From: Clostridiales bacterium oral taxon 876 str. F0540
GTDB taxonomy: Bacteria > Bacillota > Clostridia > Clostridiales > Clostridiaceae
DNA length: 64,000 bases
Assembly: GCA_000466585.1 (NCBI GenBank)
Contig: KE993501.1
Span: forward strand, 166,359-230,358
Direction of reading: 5' to 3'
Shown here: in pieces, positions 9,172 through 16,909 of the stretch
How positions within the stretch are numbered: position 1 is the stretch's first letter
Layout: every line of letters starts with the position of its first letter
The notes under the pieces: model-generated
The model's input: the letters and a program-made list of their open reading frames with translations, nothing else
Told to the model about the DNA's origin: nothing
Database searches by the model: none
Made by a program: the position numbers and the translations under genes

Positions 9172-9236
9172 ACCTTATTAGATTTTGTTTAGGACATAGT
9201 AGAAAAAATAATTTAGATTAGGTGGTATAGAGAAAC

Positions 9237-9770
9237 ATGAAGATGGAGAATAAGAAAACTTGGACAGGTGTGGCCTTATTAATAACAATAGAGCAAGTTA
9301 TTAAAATAATAATTAATTATAATTTTCTTAATAAAAGATTGCCTATATTACCTCCTTTGCTATATTTTGAGCCAATGTTTAATAGGGATTATTCATGGGT
9401 CAATTCTATGTTGCAATTAAACGTGAGCAAATGGATACATATTATATTAGTGACAATTATGACTATATTAATATATTTGTTTTATAAATATCTAAATACG
9501 AAATTAGGCACAAATAAAATTATAAATATTATGTTTGCTTTTATATTTTCTGGTGCCATGTGTTCACTAATTGATAAAATCTTTTGGAATGGCAGTTTAG
9601 ATTATATATTAGTAAATGGTTTTTTTACCTTCGACTTAAAAGATGTATACATTGATATTTTTATTGGATTAATACTATTCTCTTCAATTTTAGAAAACAG
9701 TGTTTTAAAACAAATTGATGATAAAAATATGCTAAGAGATTTTTCAAAGTATATTCTGCGGAAATCTTAA
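9237..9770 (+). CDS. signal peptidase II (LspA)-like membrane protein
   Basis: 177 residues with four hydrophobic segments (about 9-27, 62-82, 97-117, 133-155), the LspA topology. The two catalytic aspartate regions are recognisable in degenerate form: GAMCSLIDKIFWNG (D in place of the Asn-x-x-Asp block, Asn lost) and FTFDLKDVYIDIF (for FNxAD). LspA cleaves lipoprotein signal peptides at the membrane. This is clearly divergent, so it may be an accessory LspA or a resistance-type variant rather than the housekeeping enzyme. A degenerate attC-like site follows directly, so it is probably the first recognisable cassette of the array. The first ATG (9237) or the second (9243) could be used. Confidence 0.65.
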   Translation: MKMENKKTWTGVALLITIEQVIKIIINYNFLNKRLPILPPLLYFEPMFNRDYSWVNSMLQLNVSKWIHIILVTIMTILIYLFYKYLNTKLGTNKIINIMFAFIFSGAMCSLIDKIFWNGSLDYILVNGFFTFDLKDVYIDIFIGLILFSSILENSVLKQIDDKNMLRDFSKYILRKS

Positions 9771-9774
9771 AACC

Positions 9775-9847
9775 ATTGGCAAGGCACATTTCTTCACCAA
9801 AGGCATCGCACTAGGTTCAGGAACATCGGCAGTAAGAAACGTTAATG
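9775..9847 (+). repeat. attC-like site 1 (left half lost)
   Basis: The right half is typical: CTTCACC, then GGTTCAGGAAC and AAACGTTAATG with the right box GTTAATG at 9841-9847. The left box and first hairpin arm are missing or unrecognisable. Confidence 0.5.
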
Positions 9848-9877
9848 AATAATATTTTAAGGAATTAATAATAAATA

Positions 9878-10049
9878 CAGAATTGACACTACAGGATATG
9901 GTAAGGGCTCTTTTATAGATGAAATAGTTAAGACAAATAGTGGAAAATATCTTATTCTAAAGGGTAAAAACTATGATGATAAAATTTCATATGTAAGGGT
10001 GCTATTAGAAAATAAAGAGTACAAGATTACTATTCCAAAGCAGGAATAG
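9878..10049 (+). pseudogene. 3' remnant of an unidentified gene
   Basis: A frame without start codon reads RIDTTGYGKGSFIDEIV and on to KITIPKQE before a stop at 10049. It looks like the last roughly 55 codons of a protein. It is probably a leftover of a cassette that lost its 5' part. Confidence 0.4.
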
Positions 10050-10077
10050 ATGCTATTCACAAATCGGAGGACAAGAA

Positions 10078-10683
10078 ATGATTTATAAGGGATTTAAGTT
10101 TGGAATGTTATTACAGCTTGCTGTTGGTCCAATGTGCTTAATGGTATTTAACACTTCAGCTACATATGGCTTTTTGATGGGGCTATCACTTGTTATGGCA
10201 ATTTCTCTTATTGATGGATTATACATAATACTATCTGGTCTTGGTGTCGCCATGATTATTAATAAAGAAAAGATTAAATCTGCCATTAAAGTATTAGGGT
10301 GTATTGTATTGGTACTGTTTGGGATAAATACAGCAACAGGAGCATTTGGTTTTACGCTATTGCCAGATTTAAAATTATTCTCAAATGTGACTAATCACAA
10401 TGTTTTCTTCCAAGGTGTACTTCTAACTGCATCCAACCCGCTGACTATTATCTTTTGGGGGAGTGTATTCTCATCTCAAGTTGCTGAAAATGAGTTTAGC
10501 AAAAAACAACTTATTTTTTTCGGAATTGGATGCATCCTGTCTACAATATCATTTTTAACAATTGTATCGTTTTTGGGAAGCATTTTAAGTGGGTTCTTAC
10601 CACAAATAATTATTCAAATTCTTAACTTTTCAGTAGGTATCGTTCTTATTTACTTTGGAATAAAATTATTGTTAAAAAAGTAG
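10078..10683 (+). CDS. LysE/RhtB-family amino-acid or metabolite exporter
   Basis: 201 residues with a ribosome site (CGGAGG) 9 bases upstream. Six hydrophobic helices have the LysE layout. The N-terminal GMLLQLAVGPMCLMVF carries the conserved GPxxxxV-like motif of the family, and ASNPLTIIFWGSVF near residue 118 is the second conserved motif (NP). LysE-type proteins export amino acids or related small molecules by exchange. The gene is followed directly by attC-like site 2, so it is plausibly cassette-borne. Confidence 0.85.
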   Translation: MIYKGFKFGMLLQLAVGPMCLMVFNTSATYGFLMGLSLVMAISLIDGLYIILSGLGVAMIINKEKIKSAIKVLGCIVLVLFGINTATGAFGFTLLPDLKLFSNVTNHNVFFQGVLLTASNPLTIIFWGSVFSSQVAENEFSKKQLIFFGIGCILSTISFLTIVSFLGSILSGFLPQIIIQILNFSVGIVLIYFGIKLLLKK

Positions 10684-10735
10684 GCAGTGAATAATATTTA
10701 TATTGGATTAGCTAATAATGCAAATGAATAATATC

Positions 10736-10847
10736 ATATAACAATGCATTTAAGTTCGCTTTGTCTTAAAAGAGTGCCAAAGCACATCCTTTCGCCAAGC
10801 CAGGTCTGGCTAGGGCTCAAGGACGTCTTGAATGCGAAACGTTAGTG
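10736..10847 (+). repeat. attC-like site 2
   Basis: Left box ATATAAC (10736-10742), right box GTTAGTG (10841-10847). The outer stem AATGCATT / GAATGCG can form. Arm 1 is GCTTTG / CAAAGC and arm 2 is CCAAGCCAG / CTGGCTAGG. Confidence 0.7.
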
Positions 10848-10892
10848 GAAATCAAGGTATAGGGAGAATAATAAATACGGAGGTAAAGGCAT

Positions 10893-11651
10893 ATGGAAAT
10901 TCTTGATATTAATAAGGTAGAAGAAATTGTTATGAAATTATTCAGAAGAATTCCTAATCATAAACAAGTGAGTTTTTTAATTTCATTTAAGGAAAATAAA
11001 TATGATTGCATGCCTTTTATTTCAATTGATACAAAAGGATATCATTTGAAATGTTATGAAAGAGGAAAATTAATTCAAGATGATATAATGCAAGATTTGG
11101 ACGAGCTTCTATATCGTATTTTTAGGGATATCACATTTGAAGAGGCTTGTAAATTTGAATTAAAGAATAGGTTGAGGTATCAAGATAATAGAAGATTAAT
11201 ATTTTCTAAACAGCTTGAACTACTTCAATGTATTAGCGATGATTTTGCTAGAAGACGTAAATTAGAACTTGATAAGATATTGCAATCCAGCCCATTTGAT
11301 GATAATTATAGCAGCATATTTGACTTAATTGATGATTTTGAACATATAGCAGCTCATTTAAATGAAATATATCAAAAACAAAATATATCTAAGAGATATT
11401 GTGAGAAAGAAGTTAAGAATATAATTGGTGAAATAAGCCGGTTACATCGGGAGGGAACTTCAGACATATCTAAATTTTGCAAAGATATTATTGAGAAAAT
11501 AAAATTAGTCTATCTTGAATTAAAGAACAATCCAAGTTTACATATAGAAATAAAATTACAACTTGATAAAATTGAGGATACATTAAAAATAGCTGAAAAT
11601 GTATTTAATATTTCTTTTCTGGAGAATAGGTATAAGTTATATAAAAAATAA
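10893..11651 (+). CDS. Imm63-like immunity protein with a helical C-terminal extension
   Basis: 252 residues with CGGAGG before the ATG. Residues about 1-130 resemble the Imm63 family (polymorphic-toxin immunity): a GYHLKCYERG segment, DELLYRIFRDITFEEACKFE, then NRLRYQDNRRLIFSKQLELL with its conserved D-x-RR and FxxQ pattern. The remaining 110 residues are predicted to be helical and charged, which is not usual for the family. No toxin gene is adjacent, so this would be an orphan immunity gene carried in the array right after attC-like site 2. The family call is from motif memory. Confidence 0.55.
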   Translation: MEILDINKVEEIVMKLFRRIPNHKQVSFLISFKENKYDCMPFISIDTKGYHLKCYERGKLIQDDIMQDLDELLYRIFRDITFEEACKFELKNRLRYQDNRRLIFSKQLELLQCISDDFARRRKLELDKILQSSPFDDNYSSIFDLIDDFEHIAAHLNEIYQKQNISKRYCEKEVKNIIGEISRLHREGTSDISKFCKDIIEKIKLVYLELKNNPSLHIEIKLQLDKIEDTLKIAENVFNISFLENRYKLYKK

Positions 11652-11721
11652 TTATAACATTTAAAAATGTATTATTAGATTATTGTGTACCTAAATTGTA
11701 ATATGAGTTGGAGATGGTTTT

Positions 11722-11982
11722 ATGGCATGTATTACATATCTTTATAAAGTAATTGAAAACGATAATGAAGTTATTTACAAGTTTGGTGGATTAAATGAAG
11801 ATGAAAGCGATTTGATGGGATTATTAAGATTTGATAGGAAAACAGAAGAATTGTCTGAATTAAGACGGTATAATGGATTGTACAAGGACAGAGCAGATTT
11901 GTTCTATAGACAAGCGTGCTTCTGTTTTGTGAAACTATATAAGTCTGGCAAATATCCATCATTCAGTTGTAGAGAAATTTAA
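11722..11982 (+). CDS. hypothetical protein, 86 residues
   Basis: GGAGATGG lies before the ATG. There is no signal peptide or membrane helix. The sequence is acidic at the N-terminus (NEDESDLMG) and has aromatic and Cys residues towards the end (FYRQACFCFVKLYKSGKYP). It lies 70 bases after the Imm63-like gene on the same strand and before another small unknown. Small unknowns next to an immunity gene may themselves be immunity-like, which is only a guess. I do not recognise the family. Confidence 0.5.
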   Translation: MACITYLYKVIENDNEVIYKFGGLNEDESDLMGLLRFDRKTEELSELRRYNGLYKDRADLFYRQACFCFVKLYKSGKYPSFSCREI

Positions 11983-12091
11983 AATAGATTATAGTGGAGT
12001 TTTTCATTTATTCTCTTTTTAGTGAATAATCTTCTTTTGCGGTTAACAATCAGAGAATATTGAATGTAACTTTTAGGAAGGATGGTTTTCT

Positions 12092-12427
12092 TTGAAAATT
12101 AGTTATTATGATAACAATGAGATTGAGTATAATGAATTTGGTGTTCTTAATATAGATAGAGTTTATTGCTTGGATTTTAATAATTTTAGCAATGATGATT
12201 GGAGTGTTCTAGCAGATATATATAGAAAATTGCCAAACCAGATTATTTTGGATAATATGGAGCAACAAATGTGGTTTGGGACAGAAGGGGGATCTGAATT
12301 CTATCTATGGTCTTCTGTCGAGCCATCAGGACTACAAATTGTTGGACATTTAAGAGAACATGATTGGAAACATTGGGAGAAACTATTTCATGAGAAAATT
12401 GAACGGTTTCCATTCTTGGATACTTAA
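12092..12427 (+). CDS. hypothetical protein, 111 residues (TTG start)
   Basis: The start is a TTG at 12092 behind AGGAAGG; no in-frame ATG precedes it. The protein is soluble and rich in Trp and acidic residues (DWSVLADIYRKLP, WFGTEGGSEFYLW, HDWKHWEKLFHEK). No family is recognised. It is the last gene before attC-like site 3, and the three genes from 10893 to 12427 lie together between sites 2 and 3, either one multi-gene cassette or several fused after loss of the sites between them. Confidence 0.55.
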   Translation: MKISYYDNNEIEYNEFGVLNIDRVYCLDFNNFSNDDWSVLADIYRKLPNQIILDNMEQQMWFGTEGGSEFYLWSSVEPSGLQIVGHLREHDWKHWEKLFHEKIERFPFLDT

Positions 12428-12531
12428 AGCAACCTAAAGTATTTCGCACTTTTCTTACATTATAAGCACAATATGTATGAAATTATTTTGGTTTTCCTCA
12501 CGCATATAGAGAGCAAAAGATTTAAACTATG

Positions 12532-12658
12532 AGATAACAAGATGTTGCCGTCCGCGTTGGCTGGATGGCTGTTTTTATATAGAATTGTGTAAATATATGG
12601 TTTATAATCTATATATAGGGTGCGTTTAAACCTGCACCAAGGATAGATACGGTTAGAA
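12532..12658 (+). repeat. attC-like site 3, interrupted by an internal repeat
   Basis: Left box AGATAAC (12532-12538) is followed by the segment GCCGTCCGCGTTGGCTGG. The middle is replaced by an AT-rich block (about 12570-12620, TGTGTAAATATATGGTTTAT then TATATATAGG) that recurs at 21143-21181 and 26065-26102. The probable right box GTTAGAA is at 12652-12658. The 303-base gap before the next gene holds nothing else. Confidence 0.5.
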
Positions 12659-12731
12659 CCAAAGTAAAATATGACGAAATACTTATTATTTATATTTTGT
12701 ATGTATAACGTACACGAATGGAGGAATAAAT

Positions 12732-13250
12732 TTGGTTGAACTTTGGGATATATTAGATGAAAACGGTAATGTAACAGGACGTGTTCACGAGCGTGGCAAG
12801 CTCATGAACAAAGGCGAATTTCACCTTGAGGTTTATGTTTGGATTGAGAACGACAACGGTGAATACCTTATATCGCAAAGGTCGCCGAACAAGTCGTTCC
12901 CAAATATGTGGGAATGTACGGGCGGAAATGCGGTTGCGGGCGATGATAGCTTGACTACGGCATTGAAAGAAGTAAAAGAAGAATTAGGTATTATTCTTGA
13001 GCCGCAGAACGGACGAATGATTAAACATCACATACCGTGTAGCGACGTTGAATGTCACGGCTTGGCTGATGTTTGGTTATTTCGGCAAAATGTAGACATA
13101 TCAACCGTAATTCTTGCTCCTAATGAAACCTGCAATGCAATGTTGGCAAGCCGCGATGAAATTAACCGAATGATTGACGAGAGAACATTTACAACATGGG
13201 GACAATATACATACATTGACGAATTGTTTGAGGAAATTAAAATGGATTGA
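12732..13250 (+). CDS. Nudix hydrolase (TTG start)
   Basis: 172 residues, with GGAGG before the TTG at 12732. The Nudix box is GGNAVAGDD and later LKEVKEELGI: the first Glu is Asp and the Arg is Lys, while the metal-binding EExG is kept. The N-terminal block (LWDILDENGNVTGRVHERG) matches the isopentenyl-diphosphate isomerase-like Nudix subgroup. The substrate is unknown. A close relative with an intact box is at 37725. Base composition is somewhat more GC-rich than its neighbours (CGGGCGGAAATGCGGTTGCG), suggesting a separate origin. attC-like site 4 follows 21 bases after the stop. Confidence 0.88.
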   Translation: MVELWDILDENGNVTGRVHERGKLMNKGEFHLEVYVWIENDNGEYLISQRSPNKSFPNMWECTGGNAVAGDDSLTTALKEVKEELGIILEPQNGRMIKHHIPCSDVECHGLADVWLFRQNVDISTVILAPNETCNAMLASRDEINRMIDERTFTTWGQYTYIDELFEEIKMD

Positions 13251-13271
13251 TGAATTGCAAACAGTATAATC

Positions 13272-13384
13272 ATTTAACAAAAAATTTCTGCCCAGCTTGA
13301 CTTGAAAATATAGCCAAGCTACGTCTGCGAGACTAAGCTGAGTCTGGCTAAGTGTCTCGTCGTCGGAAATTAAGAACGGTAGGC
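13272..13384 (+). repeat. attC-like site 4
   Basis: Left box ATTTAAC (13272-13278), right box GGTAGGC (13378-13384, T to G at the second base). The outer stem AAATTTC / GAAATT can form. Arm 1 is CAGCTTGACT / AGCCAAGCT and arm 2 is GCGAGACTAAG / AGTGTCTCG. Confidence 0.7.
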
Positions 13385-13421
13385 GAAATAAAAAATGATA
13401 TTAATTAAGGAGGGTTTAGTT

Positions 13422-14159
13422 TTGAACTCATTGTTTAAGATAGCAATTATATGTCCATGTAAAATCGAATATGATAAATGTAAGTTAATTTTAAATCTAT
13501 TAAATGAAACAAGCTTTAATGGAAGGACTGTTTGTTTCAAAAAGTATAATTCCTATGAGATAGCTGCTATATTTGCAGGACCGGGTAAAATACAATGTGC
13601 TTCGGCAACACAATTAATTATTGATAGATTTAACCCAGATTTGGTAATTGATGTTGGAGGTTCAGGCTCATTAAGTAATGATTTCAAATATAACGATATA
13701 ATTATTGCAAAAGAAATTTATGAATTTGATATTTGTGAACTTGAGGATTTTAATAAATCAAAGGATGAGTTGACAAGCAAGACAATTTTTAATGATATAT
13801 CAGATGAAAGCATTAAATGTTTGAAAATGACAATGAAGGAAATTGAAAGTTTAGTTAATGTGAAAATTAAATTAGGAAATATTGCAAGCGGAGAAAAGAC
13901 AATAAAAGATAGTGAAATTAGAGAAAAAATGTGTAGTTTATTAAAAGCCCACGCGTGTAATTGGGAAACAGCTTCGATTATTAAAACTGCAAACTTAAAT
14001 AAAGTTAGCGGAATATCAATTAGAGTAATTACGGATAATGCAGATGAAAAGATGGAAAAGGATTTTTATAATAATTGGGGGACTGCATTAGAAAAATTAT
14101 TTTTAATATTGAATACTATATTTGAAAAAAGTAATGTAAGTAGATTATTAAATCTATGA
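13422..14159 (+). CDS. nucleoside phosphorylase/MTA-SAH nucleosidase-like protein
   Basis: 245 residues from a TTG at 13422, chosen because AAGGAGG lies exactly 8 bases before it; the in-frame ATG at 13395 has no ribosome site and would encode the Shine-Dalgarno. The PNP/UDP phosphorylase fold (PF01048) is indicated by IAIICPCKIEYDK, FAGPGKIQCASATQLII, LVIDVGGSGSL, HACNWETASII near residue 190 (substrate Glu) and ITDNAD near 208 (catalytic Asp). Such enzymes hydrolyse methylthioadenosine or adenosylhomocysteine or cleave other nucleosides. It begins about 40 bases after site 4 and is cassette-borne. Confidence 0.8.
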   Translation: MNSLFKIAIICPCKIEYDKCKLILNLLNETSFNGRTVCFKKYNSYEIAAIFAGPGKIQCASATQLIIDRFNPDLVIDVGGSGSLSNDFKYNDIIIAKEIYEFDICELEDFNKSKDELTSKTIFNDISDESIKCLKMTMKEIESLVNVKIKLGNIASGEKTIKDSEIREKMCSLLKAHACNWETASIIKTANLNKVSGISIRVITDNADEKMEKDFYNNWGTALEKLFLILNTIFEKSNVSRLLNL

Positions 14160-14298
14160 AGGTTAAACTAAATAAATAGAATAGTAATTTTAGATAGCAA
14201 AGTAACAGCTTAAAGTTTGTAGATTTGGTTTTGTGATATTTAATTGAAAAATACTTTGATGTTAGATTATTTATATTTTGAGAGGGGTAATTCATACA

Positions 14299-14862
14299 AT
14301 GAAAAAGATTCAAGTTCTCATTCTTTTTACTGTTGCTATGTTGCTATTTTCTAGCTGCAACCAAAAGGATGTAATCAAAAACACAAGCGATTTAACTATA
14401 CAAACTTCTGTCACAATGGAAAATCAAAATAAAGAACTATCTGCACTTAAACAAAAGGTATATGAATTGGAGACAGAACTTCAACAAAGAGTTGGACATT
14501 TAGAAAATTATTTTGATCGAAGAACACCGGAATCTGTTGCAAGTCTATATGGTGATGCAGTCAAAACTCGCAATGGAGCATTGCAATATGCATTGTTTTC
14601 AAAAAAATTAAAAGATGAAAATTATGACTACTTTGCTTCAGTGGGTTGGCATACCGGAGCATCTAATAGCCCTAGTATTTCAGATTTTACTGTAGGTAAG
14701 CCAATTCGATCTGAAGATGGACAAACTGTAATAAATATAATATTTCACTATACAGTTAAGGATGGAAGTCCATCAAATGAAACATGTACTTTATCCTTAG
14801 AGCAAACCCAAAAGGAAACCAATGATGATTGGTATATTACATCATTAAAAAATGGACACTAA
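14299..14862 (+). CDS. putative lipoprotein with coiled coil
   Basis: 187 residues. The start is the ATG at 14299 (GAGAGGGG upstream). The signal peptide has a lipobox ending LLFSSC, so Cys19 is probably lipidated. A coiled coil at about 45-75 (ENQNKELSALKQKVYELETE) is followed by an NTF2-like globular region (about 80-185, SVASLYGDAVKTRNGALQYA), a pattern seen in lipoproteins of Bacillus and Clostridium with unknown role. It shares the interval between sites 4 and 5 with the nucleosidase-like gene. Confidence 0.75.
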   Translation: MKKIQVLILFTVAMLLFSSCNQKDVIKNTSDLTIQTSVTMENQNKELSALKQKVYELETELQQRVGHLENYFDRRTPESVASLYGDAVKTRNGALQYALFSKKLKDENYDYFASVGWHTGASNSPSISDFTVGKPIRSEDGQTVINIIFHYTVKDGSPSNETCTLSLEQTQKETNDDWYITSLKNGH

Positions 14863-14962
14863 TAACGCGGGAACAGTCAGCATAATGTGCAACAAAATTA
14901 TTACTCAATATTCTTAATGTGTTTTAGAGTAGATTTAGTTTTATTGCAGCGAGAAAAACTAA

Positions 14963-15109
14963 GCCTAACAGTGCGCTCAATTATGCTTTGGCGTCTTAGG
15001 ATCAAGCCTTCGAAGGAGCCAAAGCTCATGCCTTCACCAGTGAAAGCACAACCAAGGGGGATTCCTTTGGGGGATGGTTCAGGAATATCTCGAACCCGAA
15101 ACGTCAGAT
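14963..15109 (+). repeat. attC-like site 5
   Basis: Left box GCCTAAC (14963-14969) is complementary to the start of its own cassette at site 4 (GGTAGGC, one mismatch). Right box GTCAGAT (15103-15109). Arms: GCTTTGGC / GCCAAAGC and a second-type 3' half with CTTCACC and TTCAGGAAT, also found at sites 6 and 8. Confidence 0.65.
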
Positions 15110-15240
15110 GAAAATCTTGTTAGCAGAGTGCAAAAGTAATGTTTTGTTTTTAAAATGTAAATTTGCTTTATATTGTGAAGTAAGGAATATTTATTTAATC
15201 CGACTGGCAGACAAATCGGAACTTGATGGAGTGATATTTA

Positions 15241-15359
15241 TGGGAATTGGAATTATTGTATGTGGTTTAAATGGTAGTGGAAAAAGTACATTAGGTAAAG
15301 CACTTTCAGAAAAACTTGGATTTCATTTTATTGTTTTGAAATTTAAACTCAATGGATAA
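15241..15359 (+). pseudogene. truncated P-loop kinase gene (5' duplicate of the gene at 19496)
   Basis: The leader and first 31 codons copy the gene at 19496-20020, with roughly ten differences over 163 bases (15171-15333 against 19428-19589). The Walker A motif GLNGSGKST is retained. The frame then diverges after FHFI and stops at 15359, so the rest of the kinase is missing. One extra base sits between the ribosome site and the ATG. It follows site 5 and precedes the decayed site 6, so it is a broken cassette copy. Confidence 0.75.
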
Positions 15360-15455
15360 GATAGACAAAGCACACTCCATCCACTGCTCAAGCGCATACA
15401 GTGGCTATTCCTTTTGGGGTTAAGTTCAGGAATTCTTGGGTGCGAAATGTTAGAC
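15360..15455 (+). repeat. attC-like site 6 (decayed)
   Basis: The 3' half is recognisable (TTCCTTTTGGGG, AAGTTCAGGAATTCTTGGG, GCGAAATGTTAGAC) with right box GTTAGAC at 15449-15455. The left box has been lost together with the end of the truncated kinase gene. Confidence 0.5.
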
Positions 15456-15600
15456 AACATAAAAAATCAGAAACGGTGTAATAAAATTATAAAGGTGAAT
15501 TTAATTGAGAATTTAGACAAATTTAATAAAAGCATAAAATATATAAACTATGCTTAAAATAAGGTTGATTTTAATACATTGCACCGAAAGGATGATAAAA

Positions 15601-15894
15601 TTGAACGAATATGAATTAACCTTTGAGGTATCTAAAAAAGACTCTGATGAAGTTTATGAAAAGGTCGCTCATATAGATCTTAAAGAGTATCAACATAGCT
15701 ATGAAGGGAGCGTATCTCGTTTAGGTGAACTTTACAGCAGAAGCGAACTTAATCCAAAGATACGACCACTAAAAGAGCAATTTATCTTCGAAAATATTAC
15801 TAAGAGTATGGATGAGAATGAAGAATTATCCTCTCTTATTGATCCGCTTGTTGATGAAATTGATAAATATATTATTGAAACTAAAGACAGATAA
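15601..15894 (+). CDS. hypothetical protein, 97 residues
   Basis: I prefer the TTG at 15601 (AAAGGA 8 bases upstream); an ATG at 15592 is the alternative. It is a soluble, strongly acidic protein (KKDSDEVYEKV, MDENEELSSLIDPLVDEIDKY) with no recognised family. It is the only gene between decayed site 6 and the - strand block that follows. Confidence 0.55.
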   Translation: MNEYELTFEVSKKDSDEVYEKVAHIDLKEYQHSYEGSVSRLGELYSRSELNPKIRPLKEQFIFENITKSMDENEELSSLIDPLVDEIDKYIIETKDR

Positions 15895-15957
15895 TTGTAA
15901 GTACAGAGCAAGGGACAAGTATCCCAGCACTGCTATTTTAGAATAATAAAACATTGG

Positions 15958-16008
15958 ATGCAAAAGGACTAAACCGCTGACACAGCAGTTTAGTCCTTTT
16001 GCATATAA
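15958..16008. terminator. bidirectional rho-independent terminator
   Basis: A perfect 17-base stem (ATGCAAAAGGACTAAAC and its complement) with a 13-base loop lies between convergent genes ending at 15894 (+) and 16016 (-). It marks the end of the first cassette-like stretch. Confidence 0.85.
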
Positions 16009-16015
16009 GAAATTA

Positions 16016-16858
16016 TTATTGCTCAGCTAATGTTTGAGCATCTGATATAAATTTATCTATTTCTTTTGAAGCTAAAAGTCTGTCTATGGTTTTATTTATA
16101 GCATCTAATAGAACTGGGTTTCCTTTTTTCAATGCTACCGCGGTCCCTTCTACGTCAGACTGAAGTTTTACATCCATAACAGTAATGTCAGGATTCTTGC
16201 TGGCATAGGCCTTAGCAACTTCAATACCACAAAGTACTGCATCAACTTTGTTAGTTTTTAAAGAAAGAACAAGGTCTGATACGCTTCCTAATTCCTTTAA
16301 ATTAGGTTCTGCTATTTGCTTTTGAGCCATCTTAACTTGTATAGATCCCTTCTGAACACCTATTTTTTTCGCTTTAAGATCATTAAGAGCCTTAAACTTG
16401 TTTTTATCACCGGTTTTAATTATTATACCTTGATCGCCTTTATTATAAATTTTTGAGAAATCTACGCTTTGCTTTCTCTCCTCTGTTGGAGCCATACCAG
16501 AAAGAACGAAATCTATGTTTCCTGATTGTAATGCAGGTAATAAACCATCAAATTTCATGTCTTTAATTTCTAATTCAACTCCAAGATCTTTTGCTATTTC
16601 TTGTGCAATTGAAATATCGGAACCTATTATAGTGTCCTTTCCATTTATTTCTTTATGAAACTCTGATGGAGGCCAGTCAGCACTAGTTCCAAGAACGATT
16701 TTACCTGCTTTTTTAATTTTGTCTACTTCTGTTAATTGAGTTTCAGGCTGTGCCTTAACTTTTATAGAAGCATCAGCTTTTTTAGCGCATCCTGGAAGCA
16801 TTATAATAAGTACTAATATTAAAACTGATAATAATTTTTTAAACTTTTTATTAAACAT
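16016..16858 (-). CDS. ABC transporter substrate-binding lipoprotein, amino-acid (family 3) type
   Basis: 280 residues from the ATG at 16858, behind AAAGGAGG. The signal peptide ends in a lipobox (LIIMLPGC). The SBP_bac_3 fold is clear: KIVLGTSADWPPSEFH, GSDISIAQEIAKDLGVELEIKDMKFDGLLPALQSG split over about 50-100, and FVLSGMAPTEERKQSVDFS. It would bind a polar amino acid or small peptide fragment outside the cell. No permease or ATPase is adjacent, so it must work with a transporter encoded elsewhere. It forms an operon with the upstream M20 amidohydrolase (51-base gap that holds a 16-base palindrome). Confidence 0.9.
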   Translation of the reverse strand: MFNKKFKKLLSVLILVLIIMLPGCAKKADASIKVKAQPETQLTEVDKIKKAGKIVLGTSADWPPSEFHKEINGKDTIIGSDISIAQEIAKDLGVELEIKDMKFDGLLPALQSGNIDFVLSGMAPTEERKQSVDFSKIYNKGDQGIIIKTGDKNKFKALNDLKAKKIGVQKGSIQVKMAQKQIAEPNLKELGSVSDLVLSLKTNKVDAVLCGIEVAKAYASKNPDITVMDVKLQSDVEGTAVALKKGNPVLLDAINKTIDRLLASKEIDKFISDAQTLAEQ

Positions 16859-16882
16859 AATAAATCCTCCTTTAATATCTTT

Positions 16883-16898
16883 ATGCATAATTATGCAT
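16883..16898. promoter_or_regulatory. perfect 16-base palindrome, candidate operator
   Basis: ATGCATAATTATGCAT lies between the amidohydrolase and the binding-protein genes. The core GCATAATTATGC recurs at 18097-18108, with a half copy at 18119-18129, both before the amidohydrolase start, which suggests one regulator for both promoters. Confidence 0.5.
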
Positions 16899-16909
16899 TT
16901 AAACAAATA

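Noticed and set aside
14887..15111. A 74-codon + strand ORF with basic C-terminus
   Set aside because: It runs through attC-like site 5, has no ribosome site and no protein-like composition; it is a chance frame over the palindrome.
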